Assembly (NCBI GenBank): GCA_049999725.1
Contig: JBNGIS010038930.1
Span: 1 to 40,496 of the forward strand
Direction of reading: 5' to 3'
Origin: Haplomitrium mnioides
Taxonomy: Eukaryota; Marchantiophyta; Haplomitriopsida; Calobryales
DNA: 40,496 bases
The position numbers were made by a program, and so were the translations under genes. Shown piece by piece: positions 1 to 11,093 of this stretch (the first letter of the stretch is position 1; every line of letters begins with the position of its first letter). The notes below the pieces were generated by a model, which was given only the letters and a program-made list of their open reading frames with translations, made no database searches and was not told the origin of the DNA.

Positions 1-294
1 ATATATATATATATGATTTTCTCATTATCCACAGGTATAAAGCTCTCTCTTTGTTATCATGTAAGTGATTGACTCTTTTTTGCTTGCTCAAGACCCACAT
101 ATATTGCCCCCTCCTCTTGTAATGATTTAAACATCTCTATGTTTTTTTCTCTATACTTGTAGATATTACTCCCCTCATCTTGTGATGATGTTGCCGACTC
201 TATATGTTTTGCTCAAGCATCAAATATATAACTCAATTCTCTTAGTATGATGTGAGAATCTTTATGTGTTTTGCTCTAGACATATAGATATATG
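1..294. repeat. Degenerate tandem array, left part
   Basis: AT-rich tandem repeat of roughly 62-bp monomers. Each has a 'tatgttttgctc' box, then 'aagacccacatatat', then a 'cttgtaatgat'-like segment. Successive monomers are of distinct types (a to d) that recur in the same order beyond the copia insertion, so this is the left part of a higher-order repeat. The last monomer stops at ATATG, where copia-1 begins. The first 14 bases are a plain (AT)n run. No coding potential is seen. Confidence 0.75.
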
Positions 295-709
295 TGTGTA
301 TAACAAAAAGAGAGATTAAAGAGCTATAGTTGAGAATTTTGAAGGTTGAACAATGAGCTTCTTCTCATGTACTTGATGACAAAATCATTTCTACAATAAG
401 ATGAACTAAAATACATCCTCAACCACACAATACTAAAAAAACCTCCTCATCCACACAATACTAAACTACTTCTTTAGCCTTACAATACAAATATATAGAG
501 ATATATTCTAATCCAAATACCTATTTTACATGCATGCATGCATACAATGTCATACACTACACTACATCACACTATACTACACTACATACATTGGCATAAC
601 ATCATCCACATAAAAAAAAGCTACATCACCTTGATATACTAATAGTAGAATACCATATAACATTGGCATGCCAAAAATAGGACAAGTGGCAAAGCTCAAA
701 CTCTCAATA
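295..709 (-). repeat. Copia-1 3' LTR
   Basis: Left LTR, the 3' LTR in the minus orientation. It shares with 3556-4015 the blocks around 'gttgaga', 'aacttcttctca'-like text, the 'cctcaaccacacaatact' minisatellite and 'ctaatagtagaatac'. The minisatellite has about two copies here against four in the other LTR. The region around 530-600 has (ATGC)n and 'acactac' simple repeats missing from the partner. Confidence 0.8.
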
Positions 710-718
710 CTCCCCATT
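710..718 (-). other. Copia-1 polypurine tract
   Basis: On the minus strand this reads AATGGGGAG directly before the LTR start TATTGAGA. That is the expected position and composition of the plus-strand primer of an LTR retrotransposon. Confidence 0.65.
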
Positions 719-801
719 GAGCTCAACACATGTACTCTAGGTTGATCTCTGAATTTACACAACTTCTTTGTGCCCAATGACTTTGTGAAAATATAAACCA
801 C

Positions 802-1930
802 CTAATTCTTAGTGTTGGCATACTTCAAATTAACCATTCTTGTAAAAACTTTCTCCTTCACATAATGATAGTGTACCTTAATATGTTTTGAAGGTGGATG
901 GAAAATCAGATTGTTTGCAAGTTGGATGCTACTTATATTATTGCAGTAGACATCTACAAGTATATTCATACTAATTCTCAAGTCATGCAAAAGTTTGAGC
1001 AGCCATACCACCTCACATATAGCCATGGTTGCACCTCTTCACTCATCCTTTGTGCTTGAGTGTCCAACCACATGTTGCTTCTTGCTACTTCTGGTTATCC
1101 TAACACTACTAAATGAAAAAACAAACCCACTTTTTGACCACCTATTATCTAAACTGCATGCTCAATTTGCCTCTATAAAACCAAAAATGTGAACTTCTTA
1201 CCACTCTCATAAAACAACCTCTAGTGTAATGTTGACTTCACATATCAAAGAATTTGACATACTGCATCCACGTGTGGCTTTCCATGGACTTTGCATAAAT
1301 TGACTTACCAAACCTACAACATAACTCCACGAACCTCATTTTGTTGGGGTGTATATTTTCACTATTACCTCTTAATACCTGTTGTCAGCAAATAGTTACT
1401 GAATTCTTTGGAAAAATATTCACCACCTCCATCAAACTTCACAAATTTTATTGGTTGTCATTTCTCTTACTCGACCATTGCTTGAAATTTCTTGAAGCAA
1501 TCAAACACTTCACACTTTTGCTTCATGAAATATATCCACATTTTCCATGCAAAATCATCAATAAATGCAACATAATATGTGCATCATCCAATTGACTTTG
1601 TTTTTGTGGGATCCTATACATCAAATTGTATCAACTCAAGTGACCTGCGTGCCACATTTGTGTCATGAACAAAGTGCTTCCTTGCCTGCTTACCAAATTG
1701 GCAAGCTTCACACACCTTCTGCACTCTTTTGACTTTTAACCTAGGCAGCCCATTGACTACCCTTGAACTCTGTATGCTTCTCAATTTGTGTATGTTAACA
1801 TACGCAATACACTTGTGCCAAATCTCAATATCTAACACAACTCTTGTACCATATGCAGACATGGCTTGTGTCAGTTCAAGCATACTTACATCTAGAGTAA
1901 ACATTTTGTCATTTCTACTTCCTTTTGTGA
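802..1930 (-). pseudogene. Copia-1 pol remnant: integrase joined to RNase H
   Basis: Several minus-strand frames form a broken copia polyprotein. 1614-1904 carries the GAG-pre-integrase/zinc-binding region (WHKCIAYVN, VCEACQFGKQARK; an H-H-C-C pattern). 1440-1600 carries the integrase core start YVAFIDDFAWKMW, where the first catalytic Asp is visible. 1330-1440 has GGGEYFSKEF and the TPQQNEV box. At about 1315-1330 the text jumps to the end of RT (VSQFMQSPWK), then to RNase H (802-1026: AICEVVWLLKLLHDL, VYCNNISSIQLANN, KHIKVHYHYVKEK, and in a further frame IFTKSLGTKKL at 577-801). RT, including YxDD, is deleted. Stops and shifts throughout; not functional. Confidence 0.85.
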
Positions 1931-2065
1931 TGAGATGAAAACATTTTCCCCATTCCTCAATAAAAACACATGTAGTTTAAATATCAACTGCATCTTGTAA
2001 TCAATACATTGTCCAACTAAAATCAAGTTCTTTTGAATTCTAGAAACATGCATAACATAATACAA

Positions 2066-3160
2066 TCAATTTGTCCAACCATTCTCCATCATAATAGATA
2101 TGCTCTCAATTTGGTGAATAAGACATGTCTCAACATATATGGGTGCACTCAGATCTCTAGTTTCTTTTAGCCTTTCTCTGAGACGGGTCATCTGGTTTGA
2201 GCATACAGAATCTACAAATGATTTGTCTTCAAGATTGTTCTTTTTTTCTTGCATGACATATGAATGTCTATGTTGCATAACAAATAATGTTTCATTATTT
2301 GTCTTGTAGGAACCTGCATAGTTCTCTTGAACTCTGTTGTTGCACATATCATTATGTTTCTTATAAGAGTCTCTTGCCATGTGGCATGGCTTGCCACAAT
2401 AAAAATAGCATGTTCCTGAATTTTGATGTTGATCTCCATGTCCTCAATTGCTTTCCTTGCCTCTAGATTGGCCTATGCCACATGAATTTGACTATTGTTG
2501 CTATTGGTTTTGCGTATTGTCACTTGAATAGCCTCTTCCACAGCTGCCTCTCCTATAGCTTTTGCCTCAACCTCTATCTTTGTTAGAGTAGAAAGCTTGC
2601 CTCTAATTGCCTTGCCTACTTGATGCTCATCTTCCAAGGTCAAGCTTTTATGCAACAAGCATAAAGATGAACTACGTTTATGATGTATCTCCCTCCATTA
2701 TTATCATAGAGGTCTTAAATTTCTTGTATTCTCTTCCCAAACCTTTTACGCATATTGCCACCATGACACTCTCTTTCACATCTTCTCTTAGATTCACGAA
2801 CTATTTAGCTAGTGATTTAATTTTCAAGGCATAAGCATTGATATCAATTGAATTTTTCTTTCTGCAAATTGAAAACTCCATATGCAACTTCAGCATCCTT
2901 GCATCTAATGTGACTACATATTTATTCTTAGAACATCCCAAGCTTCTTTGGGTGTTTTTTTTGCTAGAGATACATATCCCATCATCTTTCTATCAATTGT
3001 GATGGTTGACCAATATAGCAACTTATGTACAATCTCAATATAAATCTTAAATGCTTGCATTTCAGCAACAAATGAGGCTGGTCCTAGCATAGGCTCTGCT
3101 TAGCGCCTTTGATGCAATCCCAAAAACTTCAACCTTAAATGAAGTTGGTCATTCTCATAA
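2066..3160 (-). pseudogene. Copia-1 gag remnant
   Basis: Minus-strand gag. N-terminal and middle parts (about 2660-3160) show KLLYWSTITIDRKMMGYVS and TPKEAWD, typical of the copia gag (UBN2-like) domain. The C-terminal zinc knuckle lies around 2369-2418 and reads CYFYCGKPCHMARDS, so it has one residue too many between the first two Cys and Ser instead of the last Cys. Frames are shifted near 2440 and 2660. It is the same family as the copia-2 gag at 38083-38665. Confidence 0.8.
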
Positions 3161-3543
3161 ACCAAACACTCTATTTTGTTTTTAGTTTCTCACTTACAAT
3201 CTCAAAAATCCCATCTATTATTCAAAACCCCTAAGAATTTCAAAAATTTGTATGTCACCTCTTATGACCACCTTTGAAATCATGATGCATACAAAAACAT
3301 TGATGGCATCTAAATTTGCTATGTGCAGAGGACAAATTGCTCAATCTTGAAATCATGGTATGCATGAGAAGAATTGTGGTTACCTTCTTTGTCAATGTTG
3401 CAATCTTCACAATAATAGAACCAAATCATATGAAAGCAAATGAAATCAGATTTGCAATTATCGAGAATTCGACTTCAAAAAAGCACCAAATCAATTGAGA
3501 ATTGACTCAATTTTGCCAGAAAATCTCTCTATTCATGCACCTT

Positions 3544-3555
3544 GCTCTCATACCA
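3544..3555 (-). other. Copia-1 primer binding site
   Basis: The minus strand reads TGGTATGAGAGC directly downstream of the 5' LTR, one base away from the usual plant initiator-Met PBS TGGTATCAGAGC. It fixes the inner edge of the right LTR at 3556. Confidence 0.8.
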
Positions 3556-4015
3556 TGTTGATAAATCAACGAGAGATCAAAGTGATGTAGTTGAGAAATC
3601 TGAAGGCTGAACAATCAACTTCTTCTCATATACTAAATTTACAAGATAATTATTTCTACAACAAGCAAGCAAGATTATATGAAGCGAGTGCCCCTCACTC
3701 CTTTTTATACATACAAGGCAAATCTCCCTAGCCATATGAACTAAAATATCTCCTCAACCACACAATGCTAAAATACCTTCTCATCCACACAATACTAAAA
3801 TACCTTCTCATCCACACAACACTAAAATACATCCTCAACCACACAATACAAATACAAAGGGACATACCATAATCTAAATGCCTAATCTACATATGCTGAC
3901 ATAACATTAGCCATATAGATATAATACCATATCACTCTGATACACTAATAGTAGAATACTAGATCACACTGATATACAAACAGTTGAATGAGTCACATAG
4001 CTTGAAGTCTCAATA
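3556..4015 (-). repeat. Copia-1 5' LTR
   Basis: Right LTR. It carries four tandem copies of a 27-28-bp unit ('ctaaaataccttctcatccacacaa' type) at about 3728-3848, against about two in the left LTR. A TATA-like stretch (rc of 'tttttatacat') lies near 3703. It ends at TATTGAGA (minus) before the TSD ATATG. Confidence 0.8.
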
Positions 4016-4920
4016 ATATGTTGGTGTTTACTTTGTAAATTGCTTTATATGTTTTTCTCAATACTTAAATATAAAATTTTCTTCTAATTTTGTGGCAACT
4101 CTATGTGATTTACTCAAGATTGCAAGTATGATATTTTTTTCTAAAATTATATGAGAAAGTAACTCTATGGGTTTTGCTAGAGACCGACATATATTACCCC
4201 CTTGTCTTGTAATGATATAGGTAGTCTATATGGCTGATGTTATGTTAGCATATATATCGGTGTTTACTTTTTTGGTGGCTCTACATGTTTTGCTCAACAC
4301 CCACACATATATGGCCCCAATTTCTTATGCTTTTGTGAGCAACTTAAAGTGTTTGGCTCAAAACCCACATATATGGTTCCATTTCTTATATGTATATGAA
4401 CTCTATGTATTTTTCTCAAGACTCACACATATTACCTTCTACTCTTGTGATAATATAAGCATCTCTATATGTTTTGCTCTAGGCTTATAGATATCAACCC
4501 TTCATCTTGTCATGATATGAGTAACTATATATGTTTTGCTCAAGATCTACATATATAACCTCGTTCTCTTAGAATGATTAGATAATCTCTATAGGTTTTT
4601 CTCTAGACACATAGATATACGTTGGTATTTACTTTGTAAGTGGCTTTATATGCTTTTTCTCAATACCCACACATATGACCCTATTTTCTTGTGATTTTTG
4701 ATAGCTCTACGTGATTTGCTTTAAGATCCACACATATGAACCTTTTCTTTTGGTATTATTTGAGCAACTCACTCTATGTGTTTTGCTCAATACCCACATA
4801 TATTACTTCCTTTTCTTATAGTGATTTAAGCATATGTATGTGTTTTGCTTTAGACTTGTAGATATCACCCCCTTATCTTGTCATGATGTTAGCAACTCTA
4901 TATGTTTTGCTCAAGTCTAG
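4016..4920. repeat. Degenerate tandem array, right part (higher-order repeat)
   Basis: Continuation of the 1-294 array. Monomers recognisable by 'tttgctc' recur about every 62 bp. Six monomer types repeat in order with a period near 370 bp: the type with 'cacacatattaccttctac' near 4415 recurs near 4790, and 'acttgtagatatcacccc' near 4480 recurs near 4855. The array stops at 4920 exactly where copia-2 coding similarity starts. No gene is seen. Confidence 0.75.
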
Positions 4921-5992
4921 TCTGGTGATAGTGAGGTAGATTAGGCTACCTACCATTTGCATGAACCGAGTTGGATCTTTTGTCAATTCCCCTCTATGAG
5001 TGATCATCTTGGTATTTTCATCAAAGGAGGTTGCAATCAGGTTTGCAACTTGTCGCTCCATTCCTTGTTTGCAATGTCCTGCTCGCTCCCTCCTATCATA
5101 ATGCGATCATCTATATATATGAGCATAGGCATGATACCTTTCTTTGTTTTCTTGACATACAGATAATAATTTGTATCTGACACTTTGAAACCCACTAAAA
5201 CAAGATATTTGCTTATCTTGTTGGACCACTCTTGAGGTGCTTACTTCAACCCATTTAGGACCTTCTTCATCTTACATACATGATTTGATTACTTCTTGTC
5301 AACAAATCCAAGTGGTTGCCTTATGTACACCTCTTCTTCAAGTTCTTCATGCAAGAATACAATCACACATTCATTTGTTGTAAAGTCCACTGTTTTGCTA
5401 TAGCCAATGCAATGACTACCCAAACAGTTGTCATTCTTGCCACATAGTCTATCCCATGGGTTTGAGCATATTCTTTGGCCACTAACCTTGCTTTGAACTT
5501 GCTTATACTGCCATCTTCACTCCTCTGCAGTTTGTAGACCCAATGGCTTTATTTCCTTCAAGTAAGGTGACCAACTCCCAATTTTTATGGAGAGAATCTA
5601 TCTCTTTTATCATAGCAAATTCCCCATCTCTTGTCACCTACAACATCATCAAAAAATACATGTTCTTTCTCTGTGATAACATGCACAATGTATGCATGAT
5701 GGGATGTAAGAGCTCTTTTGTGTTTCAATTTGTCAACATGGTACTTCACCTTGTCATTTTTGTGTAAAAGTTTTGCACCTCATGCTCCAGTTATTGTTGA
5801 CCTAATGTTGTAGCTGAGAGTAGTCTCAGCTCTTCATCCACATTTTCATATTCAATGCCACTTTCTTCACCTAGAAAAGTTGCAGTTGCCATGTCTGCAA
5901 TACTTCCAGGTTGCAAATAAGTTAGACTATATTGCTCTAAATTCTTACTCAACCTTCTTTGCTATGTACTATTATTGTTGTTTCCTTCACCT
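4921..5992 (-). pseudogene. Copia-2 reverse transcriptase remnant
   Basis: Minus-strand copia RT in broken frames: SLHKNWELVTLLEGNKAIG near the start, then ARLVAKEYAQ-like and HGIDY-like text, VYIRQPLGF, TPQEWSNKI-like text, and a YIDD catalytic box near 5110-5125 followed by RIMIGGSEQD. Then comes GELTKDPTRFMQMVGSLIYL at 4873-5061, the conserved RT/RNase H connection. A deletion separates the YIDD region from that block. Coding similarity ends at the array border near 4920. Confidence 0.8.
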
Positions 5993-5994
5993 TG

Positions 5995-6130
5995 TGTATA
6001 AAAGAACTCAAAGACCGACTTCCAAATAAGTAACACTTCAAGATATTTCTAATAGAGTTACACGACTCAACGCCAATACACAAATTAAAGCCAAGAGTGC
6101 TATGCTTGCACTATTGCATAATCCTTGCCT
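5995..6130 (-). repeat. Chromovirus 3' LTR, eroded
   Basis: The first ~50 bp match the right LTR start ('aaagaactcaaagacc...taagtaacacttcaagata'). Beyond that only scattered similarity remains, such as 'tatgcttgcactattgcat' against 'tatacttttactattacat' of the right LTR. It is short compared with the right copy, so it was truncated or heavily mutated. The right limit is approximate and set by the chromodomain stop. Confidence 0.5.
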
Positions 6131-6300
6131 TCTAGTTGATGACGTTCTCGTCATTGCCGCAACTTTCAAATATTTGAATAGCCTCTTGAGCATTCTCAAG
6201 ATTTGAAGAAGGTTCCCAAGTAGCATCATTAAGTGGATAGCCTTTTTACAAAACCTTATATCGAACTTGTAGATGCCGCCCTCGCTTGATAACTTTGTTT
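6130..6300 (-). pseudogene. Chromodomain of the chromovirus integrase
   Basis: The minus strand reads KRGRHLQVRYKVL, a stop, then KGYPLNDATWEPSSNL and AQEAIQIFES. The aromatic/WEP pattern is that of chromodomains at the C-terminus of chromoviral integrases, which bind modified histone tails and steer insertion. The stop replaces the Trp usually seen before KGYP. Confidence 0.85.
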
Positions 6301-6386
6301 GCTAAAATGTGGTCCACTCTAAATTCTTCATGATAATCAAGAACAATAGTTGGAGGAGGAAGTTGAGCACAATTTGGAAAAGAAGA

Positions 6387-7440
6387 TCATCTAGGAACAA
6401 AAGGCTTAAGTTTAGAGACATGAAATACATGATGAATCTTCATATGAAGAAGAAGATCAAGTTTAAAAGCAATGAGAGAAATAATCTGAGAAGTAGAGAA
6501 AGGACCAATCCAAGCACAAGATAACTTGTGGACTTGAGCATCTAAATACAATGAGAGATTGTGAGTAGAAAACATAAATTGGTCACGTACAACATAAGAG
6601 AAATCACGACAACAGCTATCGACATATTTTTTTTTGATTTTGAACAACATTAAGATGGTTGCAAGCATCTTACAAGGAAGAAGATAAATAAGACAAAAAG
6701 GTAGAAATACTTAGAACATTGGAAGAAGAAGAAGAAGAAGAAGAAAGCAAACCATCGGGAACAAGAGGATGTTGACCCAAATTAAGAAAGAAATGAGAAA
6801 ACCTGGTACTTGCTTGTTTGGAGTTGCTGTAGGCGAACTCCACATCTGGCAAGAAACTATCCCAATCAATATGATGAACATTGATGAAAGTGTGAAGCAT
6901 ATCTCCCATAGTACTATTGGTGCACTCTGTTTGCCCATCTATTTGAGGACTATAAGCAGTAAATATAGAGAGTTTGGTGCCTAAAAGTTTGAACAACTCT
7001 CGCCAAAAATTTCCAATGAAACGTGGATCCTTAGCAGATATTATCACCTTGAACATTCCATGATGATAGAAGACAATATCAAAGTAAATTTTTGCTAATT
7101 GTGGAGCATCTATTGTATCCATCGTTGGTGCTAAATGAATCTACTTACTGAGCTTGTCCACAAACACCATAATAGCAATAAATATACAAGGCGTAGTTGG
7201 AAGTGAAGTGATAAGATCCAAACTTACATGTTCCCAACGAGCAGTAGGAATTGGTAGTGGCTAAAAAAGTTCCGCTAGTTTTTTATTTGAAGCTTTGTTT
7301 CATTGACAACTTTCACACACACAAACAAAACCATGAACATCTTGAGCCAAGTTAGGCTACCACCAAGTGCGGTGAAGCAACTCTATAGTTTTATCTACTC
7401 TAAGATGCCCTGAGATAGGAATGTTATGTGCTTCTTTTAG
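6387..7440 (-). pseudogene. Chromovirus integrase
   Basis: The zinc-binding H-H-C-C region is at about 7290-7440 (HNIPISGHLRV, CVCESCQ). The first catalytic Asp region SLDLITSLPT is near 7215. The second catalytic box (7033-7035) reads SAKDPRF where the family has SDRDPRF, so the catalytic Asp is Ala. The TPQIDGQTE-type box and the GPF/HPVFHVS-type C-terminal domain (6387-6668, HHVFHVSKLKPFVP) follow. An imperfect GAA run at 6721-6746 codes for eight Ser. Confidence 0.85.
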
Positions 7441-7499
7441 ACAAACCATTCAAAGCGTATCATCTTATCAAACATATATTTGATGGCCTCGATATATAA

Positions 7500-8960
7500 T
7501 ACCATCTCAAATGGAAAAAGAATGATATTCACTATATTGACATTTAATCGTGCTCAAATAAGACCAAAAAAACATCTTGTAACTTTTGGCAATAATTCCC
7601 ACTAATTGTCTCATCTAAATGTAGTACACTAATGTTTGCAAGCTCTATTGTATTTAGTCGATGATTGGAACTTCTTGACAATGCATCACAAATGGTGTGG
7701 AACCTTCCAAGCTTGCACCCTAGCTTGATATCAAAGAGTTGCAATTGATCCTCCCATCGGTGATCACGACTTGTCATATTTTCCAAATGGATTGCTTGTA
7801 ACAATGGCATGTGGTCTATGCGCAGAAGCACGGATCTTCCCAAAAGATAGTGTCTCTATACTTTGGTAACATAAACCATTGCCAATTGCTCTTAATCTCT
7901 TGCAGAGTAATTTATCTCTGTCATATTTAATCGGCGTGACATGAAGGAAATTGGATGAAGTCCATCCTCAAACTCTTGTTGCAAAACTACTCTAGTAGCA
8001 AAACTATAAGCATCAAAATCAACTATACAATGTGCATTTGGATCATATGGTTGTAGAATAAGACAGGAAGAGACTACATCTTTGAGCTATTGAAATGCCA
8101 CTTGATCTTTGGAAGTCTATTGAAACTTGACCTCCTTGCATAGCAGATCTGTAAGAGGTGCAGCAATATGTGTGTAATAATAGATGAATCATTGATAGAA
8201 GTTAACCAATCCATTGAAGGCTCTAATGTCTTTTGCCTCCTTTGGTGTTGGCCACTCTACAATAGCCTTGATTTTCTCTTCTTCCATCTTTATACCATCT
8301 ACTAGCACCTTGTGCTGTAGATAAGTAACCTCTTGCTTCCAAAATTCGCACTTGGATCTCTTGCAATAAAACTTCCCATTGCGCAATCTTTGCAAAACTT
8401 TTTTGAGATGATTGTGATGTCTAGCTTTAGTTTTGCTAAAAATAAGAATGTCATATAAGAATACCAAAATTGACTTATCCAATAACCCATTAAAAATTTG
8501 ATGCATTCAATCGATGAATATAGCCGGATCATTAGTGAGACCAAATATAAGGAAATTCCACTCAAAATGTCCATACCTCGTGGGAAAAGCTGTCTTCGGC
8601 AAATCACTTGGCTTGATAGGAATTTTCCAATAACCATTTTGAAGATCTAGCTTGGAAAAGAATTGCACACCATTCAATTGATCCAACAAATCATCAATAC
8701 GCGGTAAAGGATAAACATTTTCTAGAGTTTGCTTGTTCAAACTGCGATAATCACTACAAAATTCACCATCTTTGTTTGGTACAAAGAATACTGGTGCTCC
8801 CCAAAGCGAAGTACTATGCTGAATGAAATCCTTCTCAAGAAGATATGTCAAGGTCTTTCAAAGCTTTTCCAACTCTTGTGGCGATAACTTGTATATAAGT
8901 CAATTATATAGAGTACTTTGTGGTATCAACTCAATCGAAAAGGGCATTCCACGATCATCT
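7500..8960 (-). pseudogene. Chromovirus reverse transcriptase and RNase H
   Basis: RT spans about 8189-8960: [33 protein letters not shown] with its catalytic Asp intact, then VFLYDILIFSK. The active site should read LDDIL, but the first Asp codon (8453-8455, minus) is TAT, one base from GAT, which removes a metal ligand. RNase H covers about 7540-8180 (CIVDFDAYSFATRVVLQQ, LRIDHMPLLQ, CDALSRSSNH). The RNase H Asp in IDH is visible. Stops at 8507 and elsewhere make it inactive. Confidence 0.85.
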
Positions 8961-9059
8961 CGCAACCTTTTTGGCAAATCATCCAAAAACACATCTGAAA
9001 ACTCCTTCAAAATGTCATCACTCATTGAGGTTGGGACAGATTTCCCTCCCTCTTAAATC

Positions 9060-10480
9060 AAGTCCACAATAAGTTTGATTCGTATAACAAATACATGCAA
9101 CTCTTTCTCCACAAAAACATTATGCTGAACTGATTTGGGCTTCTTCACCAACGATGCCAAACACCCCAAAGAAATTTCTTTCCTTGTAAAGTAACTTGAA
9201 TTTTTTGTTTTGATCTTCAAGCCAAGGTAAGCTCAAAATAATGTCATATTGTACAAGTGTAGTAACAAAATCCTTAGAATCCTCATACTCTTTGCCAATC
9301 CTTAGAAGAAATGGCTTGTGTGAGTGAAACACCTCATGTTTTTTGCCATCATCTATAGTTACAAAACTCCCTTGATAGGCAAAGCTTTAACTTTGATTTG
9401 CTTTGCAAAATATAATGACATGAAAGTTTCAAAAATTCCACAATCTACCAACATTCTACAACTTAGAATGCTCATCAACCATATTGTCTAAATGAAACAA
9501 TGTGCTTCTAGTTCTTGTCGATCTTTTCATTCCATCGGAACTAATCAAGCTCTCAATAAACCACTCAACTGTCTTTATTAAGGTCACTCGTTTCTCTGAT
9601 ATTCTTCTTGAACAAATGCTACTTGAATAAGAGGGCATGATCAATTTTGTTGACATAGGCAATTCGCAATCATATAGCCAAGTTGTCGACAATAGAAACA
9701 TCATCCACTTTGGCGTAGGCGCTCACGCTCTACATCGGTGAGTGCCACTCTTTGCGTTGCATCAATCTCCATGGGTACAGCCTCATTTGGTGGCATACAA
9801 ACATTTGATAAAGCTTGTTGTGGTCGTGGCCTAACTTCAGTAGTTGCTAGCAATGAGTCGTATCATTCAGCCATGCACATCGCTTCTTCTAGAATAGAGA
9901 GCTCTCTCATTGTCACTCCATTCTAGTGTGAAACTTCAATCTTTGAAAAAAACAATGTGAAACTTCTCTTTTGCTCATATTAGGAATTTGTATAATGATA
10001 TTCTAAAATTGCATGACATAGCTCCTTATCGTACCAAGTTGCTTCAATTCCACCAAACAATCTTTTGCCACTTTTGGAGTATTAGAACCCTAAACCTAAG
10101 AGTCGTTGCTTTTTTAAACTCTTGCCTAGAAGCAATTAAAGCAACTATTCCACGTTGAGCTTGCTCAATTCGATATCTCCACCAAATTTTTGCCACTCAT
10201 TCCAATTGACTTGTAGCAAATAGAATTCTTCGACCATCTTCTCTTTTGTTTCCAGCCTCAAAATATTGTTTGCAATGAAACAAAAATTCTCAGATGTGCC
10301 AAGAACCATCTTCCTATTATATGCTTTTGGTTTGGAAAACCGCACATAACTTTCTTCTTCTTGAAAATGTGCCCTCTTCTTTATTTGTATTTGAACTTCT
10401 AAAAAGCAAGAAAAATGTTCAATTTGTTGTTGCATCGCTTGCATCCTCACTTCTTGATTCTTTATTCCACCAAAAAAGAC
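9060..10480 (-). pseudogene. Chromovirus gag and protease remnant
   Basis: Gag is at about 9900-10450 with many shifts (EEFYLLQVNWNEWQKFGG, an N-terminal coiled segment MRMQAMQQQIEHF). Protease-like text lies at 9120-9500 (YDIILSLPWLEDQNKK, the 'GxPWL' end of gypsy proteases, and MLVDCGIFETF-like text for the DSGA box, with C for S). No intact zinc knuckle is found; the stretch 9456-9900 is badly broken. Confidence 0.7.
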
Positions 10481-10484
10481 CGTG

Positions 10485-10496
10485 GCTCTAATACCA
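10485..10496 (-). other. Chromovirus primer binding site
   Basis: The minus strand reads TGGTATTAGAGC one base inside the right LTR, one mismatch from the initiator-Met tRNA complement. It fixes the inner LTR edge at 10498. Confidence 0.75.
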
Positions 10497-10497
10497 A

Positions 10498-10838
10498 TGT
10501 AAAAGAACTCAAAGACCAGCCTCTAAATAAGTAACATTTCAAGATAACCAAAGAGCCAAACCGAATTGAGAGGAACTTCAAAATGAAGAGTGGGGCTAAG
10601 AATCCCTTCTATTTATACAAGAGAAGAGGGTGTCATCCCTCTTTCTTCACTTACAAGTCACTTCTAATTTTAACCCTAAAAGTGACTTCAAATACAAGTA
10701 ATCTTATCTCATCCCTAAAAGTGACTCTCTACCACTTCCTTCACTCCTCTTTATTTTCTTATAAATAGCACAATGTTATACTTTTACTATTACATTGTGA
10801 ACCACTCAACATTTGACTTTGCTAACTTTTTTCTAACA
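10498..10838 (-). repeat. Chromovirus 5' LTR
   Basis: It starts TGTAAAAGAACTC and ends TTCTAACA. The minus strand has TTATAAG/TATAAATAG-type TATA boxes (rc of 'ctatttatac' at about 10608 and 'cttataaatagc' near 10760). A duplicated 'ccctaaaagtgact' unit occurs at 10674-10720. Confidence 0.7.
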
Positions 10839-11041
10839 CAACTTATTTCTCTTTTGTATCAATTGTGTCGTCGTTGGTTTTTTAACAATGCCACATACAT
10901 AACTCATCAAATACAATGTCTCTTCTCACCCTCAACATGCGTGTAGTAGGACAAAAGCACTTATACCTTTGTGTCTTATTCGATTATCCAATAAATACAA
11001 GCTTCTCCAGTTTTAGGTCTAATTTTCTGTGCGTCTTTGTT

Positions 11042-11093
<52 letters not shown>

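Larger units (their letters stand above)
295..4015 (-). mobile_element. Copia-1: Ty1/copia LTR retrotransposon, internally deleted
   Basis: A 3.72-kb minus-strand element with two LTRs (295-709 and 3556-4015) and a 5-bp target duplication ATATG (290-294 and 4016-4020). It has a PBS matching the 3' end of initiator-Met tRNA and a purine tract next to the left LTR. Order in the minus direction is LTR, PBS, gag, integrase, RNase H, LTR, which is the copia arrangement. Reverse transcriptase is almost wholly missing. The LTRs differ at many positions, so the insertion is old. It sits in the tandem array, and the array reads on across it. Confidence 0.9.
5993..10838 (-). mobile_element. Ty3/gypsy chromovirus inserted in copia-2
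   Basis: Minus-strand gypsy element with gag, protease, RT, RNase H, integrase and a C-terminal chromodomain, bounded by LTR sequence starting TGTA(TA)AAAGAACTCAAAGACC at both ends (5995 and 10498). The right LTR (about 340 bp) is recognisable to the TTCTAACA end at 10838. The left LTR is clear for only about 50 bp and strongly decayed beyond. The flanking 5-mers CACCT and CAACT would be a target duplication with one mismatch. Copia-2 coding resumes on both sides. Confidence 0.8.

Noticed and set aside
4230-4490. An 86-codon frame in the tandem array.
   Set aside because: It follows the array monomers and does not persist from one monomer set to the next.
6711-6760. A poly-Ser tract as a possible functional linker in the chromovirus integrase.
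   Set aside because: It is an expanded GAA/TTC microsatellite at 6721-6746 in a dead gene.
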